NCBI GenBank assembly: GCA_021851865.1
Contig: JAJZBU010000006.1
Coordinates: 24,257 to 88,256 of the forward strand
DNA: 64,000 bases
Source of the DNA: Pseudomonadota bacterium
Lineage (GTDB): Bacteria > Pseudomonadota > Gammaproteobacteria > Pseudomonadales > Moraxellaceae
Direction: 5' to 3'
Part shown: positions 19,037 to 26,802 of the stretch, one piece after another
Position numbering within the stretch: the first letter of the stretch is position 1
Layout of the letters: each line of letters opens with the position of its first letter
The notes under the pieces: generated by a model
The model's input: only the letters and a program-made list of their open reading frames with translations
The model's database searches: none
What the model was told of the DNA's origin: nothing
Program-made: the position numbers and the translations under genes

Positions 19037-19441
19037 CTAGCTACCGGTGATCGCGCTGAGCACGTTCTTGATGGCATTGTTGAGGAAGGTGAAGCTGGCC
19101 TGATAATCGACGGCATTGCGCGTAAAAACCGCCTCTTCCTGCTGGCTATCGACGGTGTTGCCATCCAGGGCCGGCTGCGTCGGCAGACGATATTGCACCT
19201 GGGAAGCGAATGATCGCGTCGCTTGGCCGGCGAGATGCCCGCTCTGCGTCTGAGTCAAACCCAGGCCAGCGCTGTTGCCCGCCATGGCGGCCTGCATGGC
19301 CGCCTGAAAATTGATGTCCCGCGCCTTATAGCCCGGCGTATCGGCATTGGCCAGATTGGAAGCGATCAACTGCACGCGATCCGAACGCAGATTGAGCGCT
19401 TTTTCATGAATGCCGAAGGCACTGTTGAAGTCCAATGACAT
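19037..19441 (-). CDS. flgB: Flagellar proximal rod protein FlgB
   Basis: 134 residues. First gene of the rod/hook operon. N-terminal SLDFNSAFGIHEKALNLRSD, then SNLANADTPGYKARDINFQA, the FlgB signature. The start at 19441 is chosen over an ATG at 19450 because GGAGG lies 9 nt from it, whereas it directly abuts the upstream codon. A sigma-54 promoter lies about 50 nt upstream. Confidence 0.94.
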   Translation of the reverse strand: MSLDFNSAFGIHEKALNLRSDRVQLIASNLANADTPGYKARDINFQAAMQAAMAGNSAGLGLTQTQSGHLAGQATRSFASQVQYRLPTQPALDGNTVDSQQEEAVFTRNAVDYQASFTFLNNAIKNVLSAITGS

Positions 19442-19490
19442 GAGTCTCATCCTCCGTACTCATCGTCTGCACGATTTCATACATTCACAA

Positions 19491-19506
19491 TGCAAGGTCT
19501 ATACCA
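19491..19506 (-). promoter_or_regulatory. Sigma-54 promoter of the flgB operon
   Basis: The minus strand reads TGGTATAGACCTTGCA. It has the invariant GG and GC dinucleotides separated by exactly 10 nt and the TTGCA of the -12 element, as in the RpoN consensus TGGCAC-N5-TTGCA. Transcription would start near 19480 and give a leader of about 40 nt to flgB. RpoN/FleQ control of flg rod-hook operons is established in Pseudomonas and Vibrio; application here is inference from the match and position. Confidence 0.7.
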
Positions 19507-19929
19507 GAAACGGCAAATGCAGTATTTTCAATGAATTAAGCCTTCGATAGGCGATATGCGGCCACGACCGGCGGCAAGCTGCCGCCGCTGCCGGTGGCAT
19601 CTCGCCAGGAGCCTGACGGCCAATGGCTGGCGCCGCCAGAGATCCGTCCTTGCGCCGGTTAACGCCATTGAAGGAGAGCCGACGTCGCCAGACAGGACAG
19701 CTGATTTCTGATTTATCAAAACGACTGCAGCAGAGGCTCGACTTGCGTGCGCTTGTCGGCACGAAGACTCGACCATGCCGATCCACATGGGGAAAATCGC
19801 CGTATGACGGTGTCGACAAGCACAGACGGGATTGACGTCATCACTGCCGCCCACGGGCTGATCTGCCATGGGCGACAAACACACCCATGCCGATTCGAGC
19901 CTAGGCTCAGGCTCAAAGCGGCATGTTCG
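19507..19929. other. Long non-coding stretch between cheV and flgB
   Basis: About 420 nt (plus the promoter region) with no convincing gene in either strand. It contains a perfect 8-bp stem with a 3-nt loop at 19569-19587 (CGGCGGCA / TGCCGCCG) and a CTGGCG/CGCCAG palindrome further on. No U-run follows, so neither looks like an intrinsic terminator. The stretch is the natural site for binding of a sigma-54 activator to the flgB promoter, and may include the cheV 3' untranslated region. Confidence 0.5.
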
Positions 19930-20877
19930 CTAACGCTGCATCTGCGTGACGCGTATGCGCTCGGAGACCTTCGCCGCCAAATCGTCGGGACGAAACTTGG
20001 CGAGAAAGTCGTCGGCGCCCACCTTGCGCACCAGCGCCTCATTGAAAACCCCCGACAAGGACGTATGCAGGAGGACATACAGACCGGCAAGGCGTGGGTC
20101 GCGCCGAATCTCCGAGGTCAGGGTATAGCCATCCATCTCCGGCATCTCGATGTCTGAAATGATGAGGACGTATTCCTTGGTCACGTCCTTGCCCTGCTCG
20201 GCCAGTTCATGCAGATGTTTGAACGCCTGCATGCCATCGCTGAGTTCGCGGATGTTCACCCCCACCGACTGCAGACAACGGATGACCTGCTTGCGGGCGA
20301 CGGAAGAATCGTCGACCACCAGCACATTGATCTGCTGCTCCTGGGCGGCCTGCATGACGTCGGCCGTGACGATGCCGGCGGAGACGTCATGCTGCATCGG
20401 CGACACCTCGGCGAGGATCTTCTCCACATCGATGATCTCGACGAGACGATCGGCCACCTGTGTCACCGCCGTCAGATAGCTCTGCCGACCACTACCCTTG
20501 GGTGGCGGATGGATGTCCTCCCAGTTGGTGTTGATGATGTTGTCGACCTGCCGCACCATGAAACCCTGAACGTTCATATTGTATTCAGTGATGATGACGA
20601 AGCAGTTGTCGATGTCATCGACCGGCGCCCCGCCCACCGCCATCGACATGTCCATGACCGGAATGGTGCCGCCGCGTATGTGCGCGACCCCGCGCACGAC
20701 GCTATGCCGCTTTGGCAGCGCCGTCAGCTTGGGACAACGGAGCACCTCGCGCACCTTGAACACATTGATGCCATACTGCTGTTCCCCCTGCAGGCGGAAC
20801 AACAGCAACTCCAAGCGATTCTGCCCCACCATCTGGGTGCGCTTGTCGACCGTTTCGAGTATTCCGCTCATCGTCAT
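19930..20877 (-). CDS. cheV: Chemotaxis coupling protein CheV (CheW-REC)
   Basis: 315 residues. CheW-like domain at about 15-165 (LLLFRLQGEQQYGINVFKVR, RGVAHIRGGTIPVMDM) joined to a receiver domain at about 185-310. The receiver has NVLVVDDSSVARKQ for the acidic pocket, ISDIEMPEMDGY for the phosphoacceptor Asp, HTSLSG for the switch Thr/Ser and the conserved Lys in FLAKF. It couples chemoreceptors to CheA and is thought to tune adaptation. Two start codons six nt apart (20877, 20871) are possible. It is divergent from flgA and upstream of the flg operon, as in pseudomonads. Confidence 0.94.
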   Translation of the reverse strand: MTMSGILETVDKRTQMVGQNRLELLLFRLQGEQQYGINVFKVREVLRCPKLTALPKRHSVVRGVAHIRGGTIPVMDMSMAVGGAPVDDIDNCFVIITEYNMNVQGFMVRQVDNIINTNWEDIHPPPKGSGRQSYLTAVTQVADRLVEIIDVEKILAEVSPMQHDVSAGIVTADVMQAAQEQQINVLVVDDSSVARKQVIRCLQSVGVNIRELSDGMQAFKHLHELAEQGKDVTKEYVLIISDIEMPEMDGYTLTSEIRRDPRLAGLYVLLHTSLSGVFNEALVRKVGADDFLAKFRPDDLAAKVSERIRVTQMQR

Positions 20878-20965
20878 ACCGCCTCAATCGCGCAAATCCA
20901 GCCTCTGTTGAGCGCCCTGGTCTGCTATCATGACAGAACCGCGCCGACCCATCCGTCAGGACACC

Positions 20966-21685
20966 ATGCTCGCACACCAGCACATCGTACGGCGTCTCAC
21001 CTCTGCAGAGATTCTAGGCCAACTTTTACCAGCCTGCAGGCTGTTGCTCCTCTTTTTCGTCACAGTTCCTGCCCTGGCCGACATCCGTGCCGACATCCTG
21101 CATAACGCTCAACAACTGGGACAATGGCCACAAGGCACCCAGATCGATGTCAAGCTGCTGGGCAATCCCCCCGACCCCAGCGATTGCCCGCACGCCTGGA
21201 CGATGCAACTGCAAGGCAATGAACGCTGGCAGGGGCGCCTCAACATTCACCTCATCTGCCCGGACAACCCGCACACCCGCTGGCTGTCGGTGCTGATCAA
21301 CGTGCACGCGCCAGTGGTGATCGTACGCCAGACCGTGCGTCACGGCGATAGTATCGTCGCCAGCGCGCTGACCCAGGAAAGCCGCGATATCACCTGGACC
21401 CAGGCCTACTTCACCGATCCGGCGAAAGTCATCGGCGCCGTCGCTCGCCGCGACCTTCTCATCGGCAGCATGATCATCCCCTCCGACCTGTCGCCGCCCC
21501 TGCTCGTTCGTCGCGGCGAGCAGGTGCTGTTGCGCGCCGATCACGCCGGCATCACCGTCACCGACGTCGGTACTGCGCTCAACGACGCCAGTCGCGGCGA
21601 GGCGGTGCGCGTTCGGCACAGCCGCAGCGGTCATGTCGTCGAGGGCATCGCCGTCGACCAGGACATCGTCGCCCTGCCCCTGTAA
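20966..21685 (+). CDS. flgA: Flagellar P-ring chaperone FlgA
   Basis: 239 residues. Periplasmic chaperone for FlgI. A long signal region ends in LLLLFFVTVPALA before DIRAD. The SAF-type C-terminal domain is readable: VARRDLLIGSMI, PLLVRRGEQVLLRADHAGI and the ending GEAVRVRHSRSGHVVEGIA. The ATG at 20966 has AGGA 5-6 nt upstream; an ATG at 20930 lacks a ribosome binding site. It starts the plus-strand flgA-flgM-flgN group, divergent from cheV. Confidence 0.92.
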   Translation: MLAHQHIVRRLTSAEILGQLLPACRLLLLFFVTVPALADIRADILHNAQQLGQWPQGTQIDVKLLGNPPDPSDCPHAWTMQLQGNERWQGRLNIHLICPDNPHTRWLSVLINVHAPVVIVRQTVRHGDSIVASALTQESRDITWTQAYFTDPAKVIGAVARRDLLIGSMIIPSDLSPPLLVRRGEQVLLRADHAGITVTDVGTALNDASRGEAVRVRHSRSGHVVEGIAVDQDIVALPL

Positions 21686-21700
21686 AGAAGTCGACACAAA

Positions 21701-21722
21701 CCTGAGTCGCCCCTGAGTCGCC
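21701..21722. repeat. 11-bp perfect tandem duplication
   Basis: CCTGAGTCGCC occurs twice, head to tail, just after flgA and just before the flgM promoter. No function is evident; it may be a replication-slippage product. Confidence 0.7.
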
Positions 21723-21740
21723 ATAAAGATGAAAAAACCC

Positions 21741-21767
21741 TCAAGTATTGCCGCCGCCGGCCGATAA
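21741..21767 (+). promoter_or_regulatory. Sigma-28 (FliA) promoter of flgM
   Basis: TCAAGTAT, an 11-nt spacer, then GCCGATAA. The E. coli FliA consensus is TAAAGTTT-N11-GCCGATAA, so the -10 element is perfect, the spacer exact and the -35 element 6 of 8. It lies 66 nt upstream of the flgM ATG. It gives FliA-dependent expression of its own anti-sigma factor, the usual class III feedback loop. Confidence 0.85.
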
Positions 21768-21832
21768 CAAGCTCATAGAACTCTGATGAGCCGACGTCAG
21801 GCCCGTCGATCAGCTTTGAGAAGGACAACATC

Positions 21833-22165
21833 ATGATCCACAATATTCTGGCTCGCGACCCTGCAAGCCGCACCAGCGAGAGCAACCTCAACGCCGGTGC
21901 CAGCGGGCGCAGCACGGCACCGAGCAGTCCGCCACCGACCAGCGCGCCGGCCCCGACGGCGCCGAATAGCAACGCCAGTGCGCCGGAAATCAGTATCAGC
22001 GCCGAAGGCCAGGCCATGCAGAAGCTGGCCGATGGCCTGCGCCAAAAACCGCTCAATGAGCAGAAAGTTGCCGCCTTGCGCCAGGCGATCGCCGAAAACA
22101 CCTATCGCATCGACCCGCAACAGGTCGCGCGCAAGATGCTGCAGTTCGAACAGCATCAAAGCTGA
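21833..22165 (+). CDS. flgM: Anti-sigma-28 factor FlgM
   Basis: 110 residues. Binds FliA until the hook is finished, then is exported. Residues about 20-52 form a Pro/Ala/Ser-rich disordered region. The C-terminal half, the FliA-binding part, contains SISAEGQAMQKLADGL and RIDPQQVARKMLQFEQ, typical of FlgM. AAGGA lies about 8 nt upstream. Preceded by a sigma-28 promoter and followed by flgN. Confidence 0.93.
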   Translation: MIHNILARDPASRTSESNLNAGASGRSTAPSSPPPTSAPAPTAPNSNASAPEISISAEGQAMQKLADGLRQKPLNEQKVAALRQAIAENTYRIDPQQVARKMLQFEQHQS

Positions 22166-22215
22166 GGGCGATCTGGTACGAAATCTGCTTGTCCTGACTC
22201 ATCGCATGATCACAT

Positions 22216-22229
22216 GCCGGTTTTCCGGC
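22216..22229 (+). promoter_or_regulatory. Hairpin immediately before the flgN ribosome binding site
   Basis: GCCGG-TTTT-CCGGC forms a 5-bp GC stem whose foot ends just before AGGAG of flgN. It could affect ribosome loading or mark a processing site between flgM and flgN; no direct evidence. Confidence 0.4.
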
Positions 22230-22240
22230 AGGAGAAAACG

Positions 22241-22690
22241 ATGAGCCCGAACAATCCCGTGGAAGTCCTCTGTCAACATACCCTACGTCTGCTCGACCTC
22301 ATCCTGCAGGAGCGGCAAGCCCTGCAGGATCATGATCTCGATCGCATGGGCGCCCTGCTCGGCATCAAGGAAGAACGTACGCAGGAGGTCATGCGCCTTG
22401 AGTTGAGCCTGCGTCAGCAACTCGAGCGCGAAGGTTTCGTCGTCGATGCCAGCGGCATCAGCGCCTGGATGCAAAGACAGCGCTTCGATCTGTCAGCGTG
22501 GCGGCGCCTGCGTATTCAGCTGCATTTGCTCAAGGATCTCAACGGTATCAATGGCCACATCATCAGCCGCGCCGAACGCAATACCCAGCGACTGCTCGAG
22601 ATCCTCACCGGCCAACCGGACAGCAGCGTCTACCACGCCAACGGCCGTAATCCGGGATCACGCACCATGCGCGCCTATGGTAGCGCTTGA
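22241..22690 (+). CDS. flgN: Flagellar export chaperone FlgN
   Basis: 149 residues, all helical. Chaperone for FlgK and FlgL before export. The N-terminal helix LCQHTLRLLDLILQERQAL with DLDRMGALLGIKEERTQEV and a later LLKDLNGINGHIISRAERNT match the FlgN pattern. The ATG at 22241 follows GGAG by 7 nt; an upstream in-frame ATG at 22214 would place the start inside the hairpin. Its last 16 nt overlap the convergent MFS gene. Confidence 0.88.
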   Translation: MSPNNPVEVLCQHTLRLLDLILQERQALQDHDLDRMGALLGIKEERTQEVMRLELSLRQQLEREGFVVDASGISAWMQRQRFDLSAWRRLRIQLHLLKDLNGINGHIISRAERNTQRLLEILTGQPDSSVYHANGRNPGSRTMRAYGSA

Positions 22691-24327
22691 GCGACCTGCA
22701 GGCGCAAACCCCGGGCCTGCCGCGCCACTTGCAGGATCAGCGGCGCTTGTCCATCGCCACCCAGCCGTGCAAGACAAGCCGCATCGGCCTGTGCCGCGAT
22801 CCAGCAGTTCCCGGTAGCGCCGCTGGCCACAGCTGCGCTCCGCCGACGGATCCAGGTCCAGCAAGCTGCTGGCAAGAGGGACGATGCGAGGTCGCCGCAG
22901 AGGAGCGCCGGACGCGGCAGCAACAACAGCAGCAAGGCCGGATCGACCTCCGGCGTCAACAACAGCAAAACCCCGCCGTCCTGCGGCAAAAGATCGCCGC
23001 CGACGAGCTGCGCTTGGCGATAGGCGCGCCCCCACCACCATAACAGCAGACGCTGTCCATAGATCGGCTGCCAGAACAGCAGCGCGATGAGCAGCACGGC
23101 ATTGAGCACGGCAACGAACAACATGAGCTGCGGCACATTCAAGCCATGCGCCAGCAAAAGCGCGCTGACGACACTGGCAACGACCATGAACAGGGCATTG
23201 AGGATGTTGTTGGCGGCGATGACCCGCGCCCGAAAAGTCGGCTTACTTCTCTGCTGCAGATGCGCGTAAAGCGGCACGGTGAACAGGCCACAACTCACCC
23301 CCATCAGAAAAATGTCGGCGAGCAGGCGCAGATGTCCCTGGCGCACGAAGTCCCAGGCGGCGACATGGTGCGCCGGATGCACCGGACGCGCGCCATAGAG
23401 GTCGATGGCGAAAACACTGATGGCGATGGCGGCCAGGGGCACCAAGGCCAGCTCCACCCGCCGCCCGGACAGGGACTCGCAGAGCACAGCGCCAAGGCCG
23501 ATGCCGATCGAAAACAAGGCGATGAGCAAGGTGAACAGCGAAGCTTGTCCACCCAGCACGTCGCGGGCATAGACCACCCACTGCGTCAGATAGACGGCAC
23601 CAAAAAACCAAAACCAGGAAATGGCGAGAAGAACATGCCAGAGCTCCTTCTCGCTGGCGCTCTGCCGCAGGAGGCGTAGGCTGGCGCGCAGGATATGCGC
23701 ATCGACACGGGCACGCACGTCGAGTGCGTTCAGACGCGGCATCGCCAGGCTGCTCAGTGCGCCGAGGCCGGCGATGCTCAGACAGACCGACGCCAGAACC
23801 CAGGGACGGTGTGGAAAAAGATCCTGCAACTGGGCGCCCGTGATCTGTCCAAGCAGAATGGCGATGAAGGTCGCCATCTCGATCAGGGCATTACCGCCGA
23901 CCAGTTCATCGGAGCGCAGGTATTGCGGCAAAATGGCGTATTTGATCGGCCCGAAGAGGCTGGAATGCGTGCCCATGAGAAAAAGACAGAGCATGAGCAC
24001 ACCGGCAGAACCGGCGACGAAGCCATAGGCGGCGAGACTCATGATGAGGATTTCCAGGCCCTTGACGCAACGCGCCAGCAAGGCCATGTCAAACCTCTCG
24101 GCCAGCTGTCCGGCCAGGGCGGAAAAAAGAAAGAAGGGTAGGATGAAAACCCCGGCGGCGGCGTTGGTCAGTGCTTTGTCGTTGAAGCCGGCATAGCTGA
24201 GACCGCCATAGGCGATCAGCACCAGCATGCCGTTCTTGAACAGATTGTCATTGAAGGCGCCGAAAAACTGCGTCAGGAAAATGGGCAGATAGCGGCGCAT
24301 GCGCAAAAGTCGAAATTGTTGCTGCAT
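22675..24327 (-). CDS. LplT-type MFS transporter with degenerate acyltransferase-like tail
   Basis: 550 residues. Residues 1 to about 410 are a 12-helix MFS protein of the lysophospholipid transporter group: YLPIFLTQFFGAFNDNLFKN, MGTHSSLFGPIKYAILPQYL and VSCGLFTVPLYAHLQQRS are typical of LplT and the Aas fusions. In fused homologues the next segment is a PlsC-type acyltransferase. Here the linker is present (PIYGQRLLLWWWGRAYRQAQ, then LLPQDGGVLLLLTPEVDPAL), but the NHxSxxD-like catalytic block reads LTPEVD and no HX4D motif is left. The tail is thus probably a catalytically dead remnant. Likely role: moving lysophospholipids across the inner membrane. Divergent from the patatin gene. Confidence 0.8.
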   Translation of the reverse strand: MQQQFRLLRMRRYLPIFLTQFFGAFNDNLFKNGMLVLIAYGGLSYAGFNDKALTNAAAGVFILPFFLFSALAGQLAERFDMALLARCVKGLEILIMSLAAYGFVAGSAGVLMLCLFLMGTHSSLFGPIKYAILPQYLRSDELVGGNALIEMATFIAILLGQITGAQLQDLFPHRPWVLASVCLSIAGLGALSSLAMPRLNALDVRARVDAHILRASLRLLRQSASEKELWHVLLAISWFWFFGAVYLTQWVVYARDVLGGQASLFTLLIALFSIGIGLGAVLCESLSGRRVELALVPLAAIAISVFAIDLYGARPVHPAHHVAAWDFVRQGHLRLLADIFLMGVSCGLFTVPLYAHLQQRSKPTFRARVIAANNILNALFMVVASVVSALLLAHGLNVPQLMLFVAVLNAVLLIALLFWQPIYGQRLLLWWWGRAYRQAQLVGGDLLPQDGGVLLLLTPEVDPALLLLLLPRPALLCGDLASSLLPAACWTWIRRRSAAVASGATGNCWIAAQADAACLARLGGDGQAPLILQVARQARGLRLQVAQALP

Positions 24328-24386
24328 GGGGGCAATCTTCCTGATCTTGGGAGGAGCAGCTTATCATCGCCAGAAAAAAGCACCCA

Positions 24387-24396
24387 CCCCCCCCCC
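24387..24396. repeat. Homopolymeric C10 tract in a divergent promoter region
   Basis: Ten consecutive C on the plus strand, preceded by CACCCA, between the MFS transporter and the patatin gene (about 75-95 nt before the patatin start). Tracts of this length are prone to slippage, so spacing of promoter elements might vary among cells. Confidence 0.75.
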
Positions 24397-24467
24397 GAAC
24401 CCGGCTCAGAAGTATCTTTCTACACTACACTGAGGGGGTGAAGGTGTATCCAAGGAATGTGCCGCCT

Positions 24468-25664
24468 ATGCCCGCGCCAGAGTCCAGCTCTCTTGCTCTC
24501 CTGCTCTCTGGAGGAGGGGCGCGTGCGGCTTATCAGGTCGGCGTCCTGAAAGGACTGCGCGACATCCTGCCGCGCGATATCGCCAACCCCTTCCCCATCA
24601 TCTGCGGCACCTCCGCCGGAGGCCTCAACGCCGCCGGCATCGCCTGTCACGCTGATCGTTTCAGCACCGGCATCGAGCTCCTGGAAAGAATCTGGGCCAA
24701 CTTCCGCACACATCAGGTCTATCGCACCGACGTCCTCGGTGTCTGGGCTTGCGCCCTGCGCTTTCTGGCCACCCTGATGATCGGACGCCTCGGTCAGAAT
24801 CAGGCCATCTCCCTGCTCGACAACCGCCCCCTGCGGCAACTTTTATCGCGCTACCTGAGCATGGATCGTCTGCCCGCGATGATCGACGCCGGACACCTGC
24901 ACGCCCTGGCGATCACCGCATCGGGCTATACCAGCGGCGAGTCGGTGAGTTTCTTTCAGGGGCGCCCCGAACTGCAGGCGTGGACGCGGTCGCGTCGGGT
25001 CGGTGTACGCACCGACTTGAGTGTCGACCACCTCATGGCCTCGGCCGCCATCCCCGTCATCTTCCCGGCGGTGCGCGTGCATCGTGAGTTTTTTGGCGAT
25101 GGCGCCGTCCGTCAGCTCGCCCCGATCAGCCCGGCCCTACACCTCGGCGCCGATCGCGTCCTGGTGATCGGCGTCAGCAGCCAAAACCTACCACGGCGCC
25201 AGCGCGAGCAGGTCAACAGCTACCCCAGTATCGCCCAAATCATCGCCCATATCATGGCCAATGCCTTCATCGACTCCCTGGAAGGCGATATCGAACGCCT
25301 GAACCGCGTCAATCATACGATCAGCCTGATTCCCCCCGAGGTGCGCGCACGCGAAAGCGTAGCCCTGCGCCCGGTGCAGGTACTCACCATAGCCCCTCCG
25401 AACAATGTCATAGAAACCATGGCCTTGCGCCATGTCGACAGCCTCCCCTACAGCGTTCGCATGTTCGTGCATGGTTCAGGAGCGACAAGAAAATCTGGCG
25501 CCGGTGTACTCAGCTATCTGCTCTTTGAGGCAGAATACAGCCGTGCCCTCATCGAACTTGGGTATACCGATGCCATCAGCCGTCGCGAAGAGATTTTGGC
25601 CTTTATGGCGCTGGCCCCTCCTGCTGACACTGCTGGTCACGACGCTGCCGATACACGCCCTTGA
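24468..25664 (+). CDS. Patatin-like phospholipase
   Basis: 398 residues. Lipid acyl hydrolase with a Ser-Asp dyad. The glycine-rich oxyanion loop is SGGGARAAYQVG, the nucleophile elbow is GTSAGG, and the catalytic Asp is in DGAVRQLAP. There is no signal peptide, so it probably acts in the cytoplasm or on the inner membrane. ATG 24468 has AAGGA 11 nt upstream; GTG 24444 with GAGGGGG about 6 nt away is a real alternative. The 3' end overlaps the next gene by 95 nt in another frame. With the divergent lysophospholipid-type transporter and the exported protein downstream it suggests phospholipid turnover. Confidence 0.88.
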   Translation: MPAPESSSLALLLSGGGARAAYQVGVLKGLRDILPRDIANPFPIICGTSAGGLNAAGIACHADRFSTGIELLERIWANFRTHQVYRTDVLGVWACALRFLATLMIGRLGQNQAISLLDNRPLRQLLSRYLSMDRLPAMIDAGHLHALAITASGYTSGESVSFFQGRPELQAWTRSRRVGVRTDLSVDHLMASAAIPVIFPAVRVHREFFGDGAVRQLAPISPALHLGADRVLVIGVSSQNLPRRQREQVNSYPSIAQIIAHIMANAFIDSLEGDIERLNRVNHTISLIPPEVRARESVALRPVQVLTIAPPNNVIETMALRHVDSLPYSVRMFVHGSGATRKSGAGVLSYLLFEAEYSRALIELGYTDAISRREEILAFMALAPPADTAGHDAADTRP

Positions 25665-26802
25665 TGCACTTCACCATGCACCAGGACTGGCGGGCCTCGG
25701 CTGGTCGGCGACGACGGCAGCACAACAGACGGGTAGCGACATCCTGTTGCTGGCGCAGCCCTTGCGTCGTCTCGTGCTGAAACAAGCACCCAGTCCGGCG
25801 CGCGTCACCGGCGTACGCTTCATCACTGGCATGGTCGTGCTACCCGTTCCGATGAGCGTGGTCGCAGCGCGCTGGCGCCAGCCGCACTCAAGCGTCTGGG
25901 GCAAAGGCTTCCGTATCGACATCCGGCAAGTGCAGGACTTGGGAGAAACGCTCGACTTCATCGAACAGCTGAGCTTCCCCCTACCGATGGGACACTGGCG
26001 CATGCACCTGCACATGCGCCAGGACAACCGCGCCGACGGCAGCTGGCAACGTGAACTGCTCGCCGGCCCCTTGACCGCCAGTCTCAGCCACTACGAGCTC
26101 TTTGCTCTCGACTCGCACCACTGCCTGCTCGTCCTGACACACTGGAGCCATATCGAGGGCGACAACTGGTTCTATCGTCTACTGCTCAAGGCACAGCCGC
26201 AGATCGCCACCGCCCTGCCCTGGATCGTCGTCGCCTCCACCCTGGCGGCAGCGCGCCAGCAATTCGGGGAGATGCCGGCGCAGCGGCGTTCGAGCTACAT
26301 CGATGGCGCCCTGCGCATTCAGGCGACCGTACCGATTGCACCGGGGCAGCAATGGGTCAGCATCGACGGCCATCTGCGGATGAGCGCCTCTGCCGCCTTG
26401 CAGCGATTGGCGCAAGTGCAGCGTTATCCGGAGTTTTTGCATCTGGTCCGCCATGTCGATGTGCAGGCACAAGGCAGCAGGACCCTGACGCATTGGCAAT
26501 TACAGTTCGACCTGGGATTGTGGCACCGGCATCTCGAGCAGGATCTGTTCATGCAGCGCCACGCCGACAGCCTGTACTTCTGGCACGCCGCAAGCGCCGA
26601 CAGCGCCCGTATCGACGCACTCTGGCAGATCCTGCCGGCACGTGACGGCGCCGATTCGCGACTGAGCATCAACCACCAGGGCGACAGCCTCGGTGGACTA
26701 TTCGATATCCTGAGCTACAGCCCCTACCCACAGATCGACGAGGCCCTGATCGCCGACATCCTGCTCATGCATCGTAGTCGGCACTGGCTGGAAACACCCT
26801 AA
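25570..26802 (+). CDS. Exported protein with two SRPBCC/START-like halves
   Basis: 410 residues from ATG 25570. A signal peptide is visible (RFWPLWRWPLLLTLLVTTLPIHA). Two segments look like beta/alpha lipid-binding SRPBCC folds. One is at about 60-215, containing LPMGHWRMHLHMRQDNRADG and LVLTHWSHIEG. The other is at about 235-400, containing ISIDGHLRMSA-like text and LAQVQRYPEFLHLVRHVDVQ, the latter close to the opening of polyketide-cyclase/COQ10-like domains. Assignment to that fold is by pattern and tentative. The start overlaps the end of the patatin gene and has only a weak ribosome binding site, which suggests translational coupling. A periplasmic lipid-binding role is inference. Its last 4 nt overlap the convergent transporter gene. 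Confidence 0.6.
   Translation: MPSAVAKRFWPLWRWPLLLTLLVTTLPIHALDALHHAPGLAGLGWSATTAAQQTGSDILLLAQPLRRLVLKQAPSPARVTGVRFITGMVVLPVPMSVVAARWRQPHSSVWGKGFRIDIRQVQDLGETLDFIEQLSFPLPMGHWRMHLHMRQDNRADGSWQRELLAGPLTASLSHYELFALDSHHCLLVLTHWSHIEGDNWFYRLLLKAQPQIATALPWIVVASTLAAARQQFGEMPAQRRSSYIDGALRIQATVPIAPGQQWVSIDGHLRMSASAALQRLAQVQRYPEFLHLVRHVDVQAQGSRTLTHWQLQFDLGLWHRHLEQDLFMQRHADSLYFWHAASADSARIDALWQILPARDGADSRLSINHQGDSLGGLFDILSYSPYPQIDEALIADILLMHRSRHWLETP

Noticed and set aside
19569..19587. GC hairpin in the cheV-flgB gap as an intrinsic terminator
   Set aside because: Perfect stem but no U-run on either strand. Recorded only as structure within the non-coding stretch.
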